The position numbers and the translations under genes were made by a program. Source: UBA4615 sp964399635 (GTDB lineage: Bacteria > Pseudomonadota > Gammaproteobacteria > Burkholderiales > Burkholderiaceae_E). From it: a DNA stretch of 64,000 nt. Below are positions 1 through 7,899 of this stretch, piece after piece; positions within the stretch are counted from its first letter, which is position 1, and each line of letters starts with the position of its first letter. The DNA is taken from contig CAYNRU010000028.1 of assembly GCA_964399635.1 (NCBI GenBank), positions 1 through 64,000 on the forward strand, in the 5' to 3' direction. Below the pieces are notes generated by a model. The model saw nothing but the letters and a program-made list of their open reading frames with translations. It was not told where the DNA came from and made no database searches.

Positions 1-580
1 CGAGCGCCAACAGGTACGACGTCCAGGCGAACCGTCGCAGGTGGATGACCTGCGATCGGCAATCGGGCCGCTCGCAAGACCCAGTTTGATCTGCGGAGGG
101 GCAGGGAACCCCTGGTCGATGGCAGCACCCGGCCTGGGTGAACCGCCCCGGGTATCGCGGAGGCCCGTTGGGTTAAGTCAGGCCTCCAATGCGGCGGACT
201 GACCGGAGAGTTGCCGATAGTAGTTTGCCTCGGCCTCGGCTGGATCCCCGGCCAACGCCCCGGCGACGGGCGAGCGAGGCGGGCCACGCGTTCGCCGCCG
301 GCGCAGAAGCGCGCGCCATCCGGGGCGCGCGCCATGGGATGCCGCGCCAGCGCTGCAGCCGGGGTGGCGGCTGCGCGCTGTGTCCGGCATCAGGCCCGAG
401 CACGGGGTCGCGGGCAGGATCGCAACCCGCAGCCGCTCGCAGCCCGGCTGCGTTCACGCCCGGGTGCGTCCGGATGGGCGCCATTGGTCGTGCAGCCCCT
501 GCGCATGGCGCTTGCTGCCCCCTGCCGGGCCTTGTGAGGGCGTTGAAATTCCTATCCGCACTCTGCCAAGGATACGGTCA

Positions 581-619
581 GTTCAATTCCCATATGCGGA
601 ATCGAACCCGCGTCCGCGC
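581..619 (-). repeat. T-arm-like inverted repeat with tmRNA 3'-end similarity
   Basis: GTTCAATTCC (581-590) and GGAATCGAAC (598-607) are inverted copies with one mismatch, separated by seven bases. Read on the minus strand, 600-619 resembles the T-arm of tmRNA (GGACGCGGGTTCGATTCC). One C of the usual 3' stem is missing and no CCA end follows. It could be a remnant left by an element that integrated into ssrA, or a chance hairpin. It is not a functional tRNA or tmRNA gene. Confidence 0.35.
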
Positions 620-675
620 ATGTAGCGGTGCGGCGAAAAGGCCACTCTATCGCCGCATAACGTGCGGCGAATAAC

Positions 676-710
676 TTGCGCAGACAGAGAATGCAACTCA
701 TAATCTCCGC
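676..710 (+). promoter_or_regulatory. Candidate promoter for a leaderless fic mRNA, with adjacent palindrome
   Basis: CATAAT at 699-704 is a good -10 element, 17 bases downstream of a weak -35 (TTGCGC, 676-681). A start point about seven bases after the -10 would fall on or next to the ATG at 711, so the transcript would have essentially no leader. No Shine-Dalgarno sequence is visible. The palindrome CGCCGCA-N5-TGCGGCG (651-669) lies just upstream of the -35 and could be an operator. Confidence 0.35.
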
Positions 711-1844
711 ATGAGCAGCGGCGATTACACCTACATCTGGCAGGCCAGCGACTGGCCAAGTTGGCGCTACGACCTGGCTGCCCTGGCCCAGTCGTTGGCC
801 GAAGTCAGCCGCGCCCAGGGTCTGTTGATGGGACGACTGGCCGATGTCGGAGTGGCGCTGCGCGACCTGGCCAACCTGTCGACGCTGACCGAGGACGTCA
901 TCAAGACCAGCGAGATCGAGGGCGAACGGCTCAACGTCGAGTCTGTACGCTCCTCTATCGCTCGCCGACTCGGCGTCGACATCGGTGCCCTGGCCCCGGT
1001 GGACCGTCATGTCGAGGGCGTGGTCGAGATGGTGCTCGACGCCACCGCCAACTGCAACGCCGCGGTCACCCAGGATCGATTGTTCGGATGGCACGCAGCA
1101 CTCTTCCCCACCGGCTACTCGGGTCTAGTCCGAATCAATGTGGGCGGCTGGCGTGACGATGCCACCGGTCCGATGCAGGTGGTCTCTGGCCCGCTGGGGC
1201 GCCAACGCGTGCATTTCGAAGCGCCGCCGGCCGATCGACTTCAATCCGAAACCGACCGCTTCATCAACTGGGCCAACAGCGCGTCGAACGAGCCGCCGCT
1301 GATCAAGGCTGGACTTGCGCACCTATGGTTTGTCACCCTGCACCCGTTCGACGACGGCAACGGCCGCATCGCACGCGCTGTTGGCGACCTGTTCCTGGCC
1401 CGCGCTGATGGCAGCCCCCAGCGCTTCTACAGCCTGTCGGCGCAGATCCAGCAGGAGCGCAAGGACTACTACGACATCCTGGAACGAACGCAGAAGCAAT
1501 CTCTCGATGTCACCGAGTGGCTCGCCTGGTTCCTCGAAACCCTGCACCGCGCCGTCGATCAGGCACAGCACACGCTGGACGCCGTGCTGGCTAAGACGCG
1601 GTTCTGGCAGCGCTGGGCTGCACCGGGTTCTGCGCCGCTGAACGAGCGGCAGGTGAAGCTGGTCAATCGGCTACTTGATGGCTTCGAGGGCAAGCTCACC
1701 AGCAGCAAATGGGCGGCGATCGCCAAGTGTTCGCCGGACACCGCGCTGCGCGACATCACGGATTTGTTGGCCCGTGGCGTCCTGCGCAAATCGGACGCGG
1801 GTGGTCGCAGCACCAGCTACGAGCTGAACCACTCACCAGGGTAG
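711..1844 (+). CDS. Fic family protein with N-terminal DUF4172 domain
   Basis: This 377-residue protein probably transfers AMP from ATP onto hydroxyl side chains of target proteins, as known for the Fic family. The N-terminus (YIWQASDWPSWRYD) matches the DUF4172 domain that often precedes Fic. The inhibitory helix motif TSEIEG is at residues 66-71, fitting the (S/T)xxxE(G/N) pattern of class II Fic proteins. The catalytic loop HPFDDGNGR is complete at 211-219. The C-terminal third (about 290-377) looks like a winged-helix DNA-binding region, by inference. No antitoxin gene is adjacent, which fits intramolecular inhibition. It stands alone in an accessory-looking region beside tRNA-Val. The target is unknown. 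Confidence 0.9.
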   Translation: MSSGDYTYIWQASDWPSWRYDLAALAQSLAEVSRAQGLLMGRLADVGVALRDLANLSTLTEDVIKTSEIEGERLNVESVRSSIARRLGVDIGALAPVDRHVEGVVEMVLDATANCNAAVTQDRLFGWHAALFPTGYSGLVRINVGGWRDDATGPMQVVSGPLGRQRVHFEAPPADRLQSETDRFINWANSASNEPPLIKAGLAHLWFVTLHPFDDGNGRIARAVGDLFLARADGSPQRFYSLSAQIQQERKDYYDILERTQKQSLDVTEWLAWFLETLHRAVDQAQHTLDAVLAKTRFWQRWAAPGSAPLNERQVKLVNRLLDGFEGKLTSSKWAAIAKCSPDTALRDITDLLARGVLRKSDAGGRSTSYELNHSPG

Positions 1845-2051
1845 GTCGACCTTCATCGAGCGCCTTGATGCGGCGCCGGTCGTGCTTGGTCTGCTGGGGG
1901 CTGGCGCGCGCCTCCGACCCACCAGCGACATTTGCAATGCTGATCTGATCGCTCCAAAGCAGTCGCTCGCGCCCAGCTTTTCAGTCAGCGACGGCAACTG
2001 AATGGTTGAAGGACGGCAAGCTCACCCGGGGCTCTTAGCATCGAACGCCAG

Positions 2052-2561
2052 TCAGTACACGCCCATGTAGTCACGCTTGCCGATGGCGATCCCGTTGTGG
2101 CGCAGGATGGCGTATGCGGTGGTGACATGAAAGAAGAACTGCGGCAGGCCATAGTTGGCCAGATAGGTTTGACCGATCAGCCTCTTCTCCTTCGGTGTAC
2201 CGGGACGCAGGATGATCTCTCTGCTTTCGCTGCCTTCGAACTGCGATGCGCTCAGGCCATCCAGAAAGCTCACCGTCTGGGCCAATAGGACGTCGAGATC
2301 CGCAAAGCTCTTCTCTTGTCCTTCCTGGGAGGGGGCCTCGACACCCGCCAGGCGTGCCGATACGCCACGCGCAAACTCGGCCGCGATCTGCACCTGCTTG
2401 GCCAATGCAAACATGTCCGGATACAGGCGCGCCTGCAACAAGGCGTCTGGCTCGATCGAGTGGGTCGTAGCGTGCGTACTCGCTTGCGCCAGTTCGGCTC
2501 TAAGGGCCATCAGCATTTGCTTGAAGACAGGAACGGAGAAGGTATGCATTGGACTGGTCAT
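2052..2561 (-). CDS. DUF1993 domain-containing protein
   Basis: This 169-residue protein matches the DUF1993 family over its full length. The best signature is the C-terminal segment QFFFHVTTAYAILRHNG (about 140-156), followed by IGKRDYMG. The helical N-terminal part suggests a DinB/YfiT-like four-helix bundle, as inferred for this family. The biochemical function is unknown. The ATG at 2561 has AAGGAA about seven bases upstream. The gene stands alone, antisense to fic, with a 207-base gap of no recognised content between them. Homologues are common in Burkholderiales and other proteobacteria, so it need not be recently acquired. Confidence 0.85.
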   Translation of the reverse strand: MTSPMHTFSVPVFKQMLMALRAELAQASTHATTHSIEPDALLQARLYPDMFALAKQVQIAAEFARGVSARLAGVEAPSQEGQEKSFADLDVLLAQTVSFLDGLSASQFEGSESREIILRPGTPKEKRLIGQTYLANYGLPQFFFHVTTAYAILRHNGIAIGKRDYMGVY

Positions 2562-3280
2562 GGTCGTTCCTTGGTAGAAGTGAAGCGAGACGGCGACAGC
2601 ATGCGAGGTGCGCTCCCGCCGGGTCGGAAGCCCAGTTGCTGCGCCGATGGCCGAGAGATTCAGTGTAAGGGCGCGCCAAGGCGCTCGTCACTGCGAACAC
2701 GCAGTCGGCTGCGGTTGACCGAGCGCCACTGCGGACGTCGGAAGTCGGACATCTGGCCGTTCGTTGCGTCCGGCAAATCTACGGGATCGGGTTCGCGTGA
2801 GCCCGCTGACGACCCGGAGCAGTCACGCGTGGCGACGTGATCGACTACTGGTTTGCAGGGGTTGCGGTCGCGCGTCGGATCGGCGCGCACCCCGGCTAGG
2901 TGGTGGCCGCCGACAGCACCTCGATCAATCTCTACAAGATCCTTAGTGCTGCCCTGAGCATCGTCGCAGATGATCCGCGCCGAACTGTCAATGGGAACCG
3001 AAATTTCCCCTGTCGCCTGCGGCTGACACCCGGACTGCACCTGGTGAGGCTACGGCGCGCGGCGCTCTGGATGGCCGGACCGCACGCATGACAATCCCTA
3101 CCTGGGGTCGCCGGGGCCGTCGGTATGCCCAAATGTAGGTCGAAGCGAAGGAATCGACTACGCACTCTGGGAGTGCCGGGGAGGGCGCCACTGACGGGAT
3201 CTGACGGGCTCAGGATACGCGGCTTTTGGCACTTTTTTGCCACCAGCCGCATGAAGCCGCACCTAAGTGCTTGATCCACA
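2562..3280. other. About 720 bases without a recognisable gene, downstream of tRNA-Val
   Basis: Only short overlapping frames are present here, and none resembles a known family. The stretch lies immediately 3' of the tRNA-Val gene, the usual landing site of integrative elements. No integrase, transposase or second copy of the tRNA 3' end was found by eye. It may be decayed island DNA. Confidence 0.4.
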
Positions 3281-3355
3281 TGGTGGGCGGTACTGGGATC
3301 GAACCAGTGACCCCTGCCGTGTGAAGGCAGTGCTCTACCGCTGAGCTAACCGCCC
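3281..3355 (-). tRNA. tRNA-Val (anticodon CAC)
   Basis: Read on the minus strand, the sequence folds as a complete cloverleaf. The acceptor arm GGGCGGT pairs with ACCGCCC and the D-arm contains AGCTCAGCGGTAGAGC. The anticodon stem is CTGCC/GGCAG with loop TTCACAC, giving anticodon CAC (valine). The T-loop is TTCGATC. CCA is encoded, ending at 3281. The gene marks the border between core sequence on the right and sparse accessory-like DNA on the left. Confidence 0.97.
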
Positions 3356-3435
3356 GATCGCCGTAGCGCGCAGTGATTGCCGCGCTCGGATTCGAGGGGC
3401 GCAATGGTGCCACAAAGCTGCGCCCTGGACAAATT

Positions 3436-4323
3436 CTATGCCTGGGGCCGCAGCGGCAGAGGCATCGCCCGGATGCGCTGCACGAGCGTTGCCTGCGCGC
3501 CCGGCGCCAGCGCCACCCGATCGAGCGGCGCGCAGTTCCCGGCTTCCACGCACAGGTACTGGTACCAGTCGGCCAGCGGCACGTCGCCCAGCGCGGCGAT
3601 GCCGTCGGCGCCTGGGTTCCACACGACGGTGGACGTACTGTGGCGCGATTCGATCAGGATCGAGCGCTGCAGGATCGGGTCGTCGATGCGGTAGGTCGGG
3701 CCGGACTCCAGGTAGATGCGATCGCAGGCGCCCTCGAACTGCCAGGGGGCGTCCTGCTCGTACTCGCCGAAGCTGCGCAGCTTGTCGAGGTAGCGCAGCC
3801 CCTGCAGCCCGTCCACGCGCGCCGCCCGCACATCGCCCACGCGAAAATAGGTGTGCAGCGCCTGGGTCAGGCGCAGCGGATGCGCGCTGGCGTTGACGGT
3901 GCGCAGGGAGATCTCGAGGGCCTCGCCCACCAGCAGCTCGAGCTCTGGCTCGCACTCGGCCGGCCAGCCCAGGCCGTCGGGCCAGCCGGCGGCCGGCGCC
4001 GCCACGCGCAGCACCACCCGCACCTGACCGTCGGGCCGCTCGGCGCAGGTGGTCACGCGCCAGGTCATCTTCCGCACGAAGCCATGCTGGACGGCGTCGG
4101 CGGGGCGGTCCTGCTTGGCGAACCACGGCCAGCACACCGGCACGCCGCCGCGCACCGGGCGCCCGGCCACCAGCCGCGACGGCGAGCACCACAGCAGGTC
4201 GCGGCCGTCGTCGCGGGGCACGAAGGACAGCACCTGCGCGCCGTAGAGGGCGATCTCGCAACGGGCGAGGGCGGTGTCGATCAGCAGGGTCTCGAGGCCC
4301 TGCCATTGGGAGGTGCCGATCAT
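3436..4323 (-). CDS. D-hexose-6-phosphate mutarotase (YeaD-type aldose 1-epimerase)
   Basis: This 295-residue cytoplasmic enzyme is predicted to interconvert the alpha and beta anomers of glucose-6-phosphate and related sugar phosphates. It has the family pattern RGGVPVCWPWF (58-68), QHGF (79-82), the presumed catalytic His157 in ALHTYF, and Glu260 in CVEAGNC, the expected general base. Length is normal for the YeaD group. It is divergent from gltX, with 162 bases between the starts. The stop lies 80 bases from the tRNA-Val gene on the same strand. No sugar-uptake genes are nearby, so the context adds little. Confidence 0.9.
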   Translation of the reverse strand: MIGTSQWQGLETLLIDTALARCEIALYGAQVLSFVPRDDGRDLLWCSPSRLVAGRPVRGGVPVCWPWFAKQDRPADAVQHGFVRKMTWRVTTCAERPDGQVRVVLRVAAPAAGWPDGLGWPAECEPELELLVGEALEISLRTVNASAHPLRLTQALHTYFRVGDVRAARVDGLQGLRYLDKLRSFGEYEQDAPWQFEGACDRIYLESGPTYRIDDPILQRSILIESRHSTSTVVWNPGADGIAALGDVPLADWYQYLCVEAGNCAPLDRVALAPGAQATLVQRIRAMPLPLRPQA

Positions 4324-4420
4324 GGAGCGATGGTAGCGGCATTCGGGTCCTGCGCGAGCGGCCGCGCCGGGCGGACAGGGCGCCGTGTGGCGACGCCCGG
4401 GCGGGCCGGGGGCGATCGAC

Positions 4421-4426
4421 TAGAAT
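4421..4426 (+). promoter_or_regulatory. Candidate -10 element for gltX
   Basis: TAGAAT lies 60 bases before the gltX start in the 162-base divergent gap with the mutarotase gene. Five of six bases match the sigma-70 consensus. No good -35 is seen at standard spacing. Confidence 0.3.
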
Positions 4427-4485
4427 CGGCGCCTTTGCGCGCACCGTAGCCTCGTGCGCCGTCCGCAGCGAGCCGAGCCCGCCCC

Positions 4486-5901
4486 ATGCCAGATCCCGTC
4501 GTCCGCACCCGCTTCGCCCCGTCCCCCACCGGATTCCTGCACATCGGGGGCGCCCGCACCGCGCTCTTTTCGTGGGCCTTCGCGCGCCACTTCGGGGGCA
4601 CCTTCATCCTGCGCATCGAGGACACGGACGTGGCGCGCTCCACGCCCGAGGCGCTGCAGGCCATCCTCGACGGCATGGTCTGGCTGGGGCTGGCGCACGA
4701 CGAGGGGCCGTTCTACCAGATGCAGCGGATGGACCGCTATCGCGAGGTGATCGCACAGATGCTCGCGGCCGGCAGCGCCTACCACTGCTGGGCCACGCCC
4801 GCCGAGCTCGACGCGATGCGCGAGGCGCAGCGCGCCCGCGGCGAGAAGCCGCGCTACGACGGGCGCTGGCGCCCCGAGAACCGCGCGCGGCTGGGGCTGG
4901 TGCCGCCGGCGGACGCCCGCCCGGTGGTGCGCTTTCGCAATCCCGACGACGGCGACGTCGCCTGGGACGACCTGGTCAAGGGCCCGATCGCGTTCGCCAA
5001 CGCCGAGCTCGACGACCTGATCGTCGCGCGCTCCGACGGCACGCCGACCTACAACTTCTGCGTGGTGGTCGACGACTGGGACATGCGCATCACCCATGTG
5101 ATCCGCGGCGACGACCACGTCAACAACACGCCGCGCCAGATCAACATCCTGCGCGCGCTCGGCGCGGAGCTGCCGCGCTACGGCCACGTGCCGATGATCC
5201 ACGGCCCGGACGGGCAGAAGCTCTCCAAGCGTCACGGCGCGGTGTCGGTGATGCAGTACGACGATGACGGCTTCCTGCCCGAGGCGGTCCTCAACTACCT
5301 GGCCCGGCTGGGCTGGAGCCACGGCGACGAGGAGGTCTTCGGGCGCGACCGGATGGTCGAGTGGTTCGACGGCTCGCACCTGTCGCACTCGCCCTCGCAG
5401 TTCGACCCCGACAAGCTCAGGTGGCTGAACAACCTCTATCTCAAGCAGCTGCCGGATGCGGAGCTCGCGCAACGGGTGACCCCGCGCCTTGCGCGCCGCG
5501 GCATCGACGCGGCGGCTGCCGGCTCGCCCGACCTGGCCGCGGCCTGCGGGCTCTTCAAGGATCGGGCGGCGACCCTGGAGGAGCTGGCCGACCTCGCGGC
5601 GATGCTCTGGATCGAGCCCGCCCATGCCAATCCGGCGCTCGCCGAGGAGCTCGCCGCCCAGCTCCGCCCCGAGGCCGTCCCCGCGCTGGCGGGCCTGGCC
5701 GGGCGGCTCGAAGGCTGCGAGTGGACGAAGGCCGGCATCGCCGCGGCCATCAAGGACACGCTGGCCGCGCACGGCATCAAGATGCCGCTGCTCGCGGTGC
5801 CGGTGCGGCTCAAGGTCTTCGGGCGCGCGCAGACGCCGTCGGTGGACGCGATGCTCGCGCTGCTGCCGCGCGAGACCGCCATCGCCCGACTGCGCGCCTG
5901 A
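4486..5901 (+). CDS. gltX: Glutamate--tRNA ligase
   Basis: Charges tRNA-Glu with glutamate, a class I aminoacyl-tRNA synthetase. At 471 residues it has normal length. The HIGH-type signature is FAPSPTGFLHIGG (residues 10-22) and the KMSKS-type loop is KLSKRHG starting at Lys245. The region VIRGDDHVNNTPRQI is the usual GluRS segment between them, and the C-terminal helical anticodon-binding part is intact. The ATG at 4486 leads directly into the family N-terminus. The next gene is convergent, so gltX is probably a single-gene unit driven from the gap with the mutarotase gene. Confidence 0.98.
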   Translation: MPDPVVRTRFAPSPTGFLHIGGARTALFSWAFARHFGGTFILRIEDTDVARSTPEALQAILDGMVWLGLAHDEGPFYQMQRMDRYREVIAQMLAAGSAYHCWATPAELDAMREAQRARGEKPRYDGRWRPENRARLGLVPPADARPVVRFRNPDDGDVAWDDLVKGPIAFANAELDDLIVARSDGTPTYNFCVVVDDWDMRITHVIRGDDHVNNTPRQINILRALGAELPRYGHVPMIHGPDGQKLSKRHGAVSVMQYDDDGFLPEAVLNYLARLGWSHGDEEVFGRDRMVEWFDGSHLSHSPSQFDPDKLRWLNNLYLKQLPDAELAQRVTPRLARRGIDAAAAGSPDLAAACGLFKDRAATLEELADLAAMLWIEPAHANPALAEELAAQLRPEAVPALAGLAGRLEGCEWTKAGIAAAIKDTLAAHGIKMPLLAVPVRLKVFGRAQTPSVDAMLALLPRETAIARLRA

Positions 5902-5924
5902 CGGCACGCGGCCGAGCTCACGCC

Positions 5925-6839
5925 TCACTCGAAGGCGACCTCGCCCGCGACGTGGGTCGCGCCGTCGGCGCTGCGCACCCACACCCGCGCCTTGCCAGGC
6001 CCGTCGGGCTCGCCGCCGACCGCCAGCGCCCCCCCCGCGAACGCCGGCTGCAGCGCCCGGAAGTCGAACCGGCGCACGGCGGCGCCCGGATGCGCATCCC
6101 GGAACGCATCGAGCATCAGCGTCGCCATCAGCGGGCCTTGCACGACGAGCCCCGGATAGCCTTCCTCGCCGGTGGTGTACGCGGTGTCGTAGTGGATCCG
6201 GTGCGCATTGAAGGTCACCGCGCTGTAGCGGAACAGCATGACCTCGGTGGGCACGACCCGACGCTGCCAGCCCCCGGCCGCGGCGGGCGCCGCCGCCTGC
6301 ACTGGGGCGGCCTCGCGCGGCGAGGGCGCCGCGGGCGCGCCCGCCGTCACCGGCGCCCGGTACACGACGGTCTGCCGCTCGTCGATCGCGCAGGCGCCCT
6401 GCGCGAGCCAGCGGTGGCGCAGCACGACGAAGCCGAGCGTGCCGCTGCGGCCGGTCTTGACGTCGACCGACTCGATCGTGGTCTCGTGCTCCAGCTGCGC
6501 GTCGAGCGGCACCGGCGCGAGCCAGCGCACGCTGCTGCCCGCCCACATGCGCCGGGGCAGCGGCCAGCTGGGGATCAGCGGGCCGCGCGGCGGATGGCCG
6601 TCGGGCCCGAGCACGGCGGTCGGCGCCGCCGGCGGCACGAAGGTCCAGAGCCAGTGGCGCAGCGGCTCGAGCACGCCGCCCGGCTGCGCGACGGGGCGGT
6701 CGAGCGTCGCCTCTAGGAGCGCGACGGTGTCCGCGCTCGCACGCAGCGCATGACGCTCCTGGCGTCCGACCCAGGCCGACCAGTCCGTGCCCGCCAGGGC
6801 CTCGGCCGCGCCGGCGCCGCTTCCGCTCGCGTGCGTCAC
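5925..6839 (-). CDS. FAS1-like dehydratase / MaoC-type acyl-CoA hydratase (HTD2, mesaconyl-C4-CoA hydratase type)
   Basis: The 304-residue protein has a double hot-dog layout. An N-terminal FAS1-like dehydratase half contains the segment RRMWAGSSVRW. The C-terminal MaoC-like half has RYSAVTFNAHRIHYD, with the Asn-x-His pattern of hydratases, followed by GYPGLVVQGPL. By family it hydrates an unsaturated acyl-CoA such as mesaconyl-C4-CoA or an itaconyl/3-methylglutaconyl analogue; the substrate is uncertain. The start is a GTG two bases after the stop of the upstream Bug gene. GGAG overlaps that stop, indicating translational coupling. The Bug neighbour suggests uptake of a carboxylic acid whose CoA ester is processed here. 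Confidence 0.8.
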   Translation of the reverse strand: MTHASGSGAGAAEALAGTDWSAWVGRQERHALRASADTVALLEATLDRPVAQPGGVLEPLRHWLWTFVPPAAPTAVLGPDGHPPRGPLIPSWPLPRRMWAGSSVRWLAPVPLDAQLEHETTIESVDVKTGRSGTLGFVVLRHRWLAQGACAIDERQTVVYRAPVTAGAPAAPSPREAAPVQAAAPAAAGGWQRRVVPTEVMLFRYSAVTFNAHRIHYDTAYTTGEEGYPGLVVQGPLMATLMLDAFRDAHPGAAVRRFDFRALQPAFAGGALAVGGEPDGPGKARVWVRSADGATHVAGEVAFE

Positions 6840-6841
6840 GC

Positions 6842-7834
6842 TCACTCCAGCCGCAGCTTCTGCTCGGCGACGACCTTCTGGTACACCGCGTACTCCGCGG
6901 CGATCTGCTGGGCGAACTGCTGCGGCGAGTTGCCCAGCACCAGCGAGCCGGTGTCGGCGATCCGCTTGGCGACCCCCGGATCCTCGAGCGTCTTGCGGGC
7001 CGCGGCGCCGATGCGCTCGGTGATCGCGGGGGGCAGTCCCTTGGGGCCGACCAGCCCGTAATAGGCCATGCGGTTCACCGGCTCCAGTCCCACGTCCTTG
7101 AAGGTCGGCACGCCCGGCACGACCTGCAGCCGCTCCGGGGCCGCGATCACGATCGGGATCAGCTTGCCGTCGCGGATGAAGGGCAGCGCCGAGGGCAGGT
7201 TGTCGAAGATGATCGGCACCTGGCCGGCCACCACGTCGGCCAGCGCGGGGCCCGCCCCGCGGTAGGGGATGTGCGTCATGAACGTGCGGGTGAGCGACTT
7301 GAACAGCTCGGTCTGCAGGTGGCCGATGCCGCCCGACCCGGAGCTGGCGTAGGAGTACTTGCCGGGGTTGCGGCGCAGCTCCTCGATGAAGCCCTTGAAA
7401 TCCCGCGCGGGGAAGGAGGGGTGGACCGCGATCACGTTGGGCGTGGCGGCCAGGTTCACGATCGGGGTGAAGTCGGTCAGCGGGTCGTAGCCGATCTTCG
7501 GGTTGATCGCCGGGTTCGCCGCGGTGGTCGACACGGTGCCCATGCCGATGATGTAGCCGTCGGGCGCCGCACGCACCACATCCAGCGCGCCGATCGCGCC
7601 GCCCGCGCCGGCCTTGTTCTCGACGATCACCGACTGGCCGAGGTTGTCGCGGAACTTGTCGGCCATCACGCGCGCGATGATGTCCGTCGTTCCGCCCGGT
7701 GCGAACGGGACGATCAGCTTGACGGGGCGAGACGGGTAGGCCTGCGCAAAGGCGGCGAGGGGCGACACGCCCGCGCCGCCCGCTGCAGCGGCGGCCAGCA
7801 TCAGTCGGCGACGGGTCTCGAAACGGTGTGGCAT
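6842..7834 (-). CDS. Bug/TctC-family tripartite tricarboxylate transporter substrate-binding protein
   Basis: A 330-residue periplasmic solute-binding protein of the Bug family, known to bind small carboxylates or related metabolites. It begins with a twin-arginine-like charged N-terminus (ETRRRLML) and an alanine-rich signal peptide ending near AFAQA (about 30). The family segments YPSRPVKLIVPFAPGGTTD, ENKAGAGGAIG and PDGY follow. No membrane TctA/TctB subunits are encoded nearby, which is usual for orphan Bug genes. The ATG at 7834 is preferred over one 36 bases upstream because GGAG precedes it at good spacing. It is divergent from aroC with a 65-base gap. Confidence 0.93.
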   Translation of the reverse strand: MPHRFETRRRLMLAAAAAGGAGVSPLAAFAQAYPSRPVKLIVPFAPGGTTDIIARVMADKFRDNLGQSVIVENKAGAGGAIGALDVVRAAPDGYIIGMGTVSTTAANPAINPKIGYDPLTDFTPIVNLAATPNVIAVHPSFPARDFKGFIEELRRNPGKYSYASSGSGGIGHLQTELFKSLTRTFMTHIPYRGAGPALADVVAGQVPIIFDNLPSALPFIRDGKLIPIVIAAPERLQVVPGVPTFKDVGLEPVNRMAYYGLVGPKGLPPAITERIGAAARKTLEDPGVAKRIADTGSLVLGNSPQQFAQQIAAEYAVYQKVVAEQKLRLE

Positions 7835-7899
7835 CGGGGACGCTCCAGTCGTTGGCGATAAACTCTGCATTCTCCACTACTCTTTCCAAGCAAGGCGCC

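Larger units (their letters stand above)
1..710. other. Gene-poor left edge, possible mobile-element or island debris
   Basis: No gene is recognised in these 710 bases. Open frames occur on both strands, but none shows a family signature or a convincing ribosome binding site. The minus-strand frame 178-390 ends in a plausible protein-like tail (AEANYYRQLSGQSAALEA) and could be the end of a degraded gene, but I cannot name it. Two structured elements are visible: an imperfect inverted repeat at 581-607 that resembles tRNA/tmRNA T-arms, and a perfect 7-bp inverted repeat at 651-669 just before the fic promoter. Base composition is less extreme than in the core genes to the right. Confidence 0.4.

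Noticed and set aside
178..390. 70-codon minus-strand frame ending AEANYYRQLSGQSAALEA
   Set aside because: The tail looks protein-like, but the rest does not and I cannot place the family. Mentioned only as possible debris.
596..619. Functional tmRNA or tRNA gene
   Set aside because: Only a T-arm-like piece is present. The stem lacks a base, there is no acceptor end or CCA, and no tag reading frame.
4420..6546. 708-codon minus-strand open frame over gltX
   Set aside because: It is a GC-rich antisense shadow. The protein is Arg/Gly/Ala/Val-rich without family motifs, while the plus strand encodes a complete GltX.
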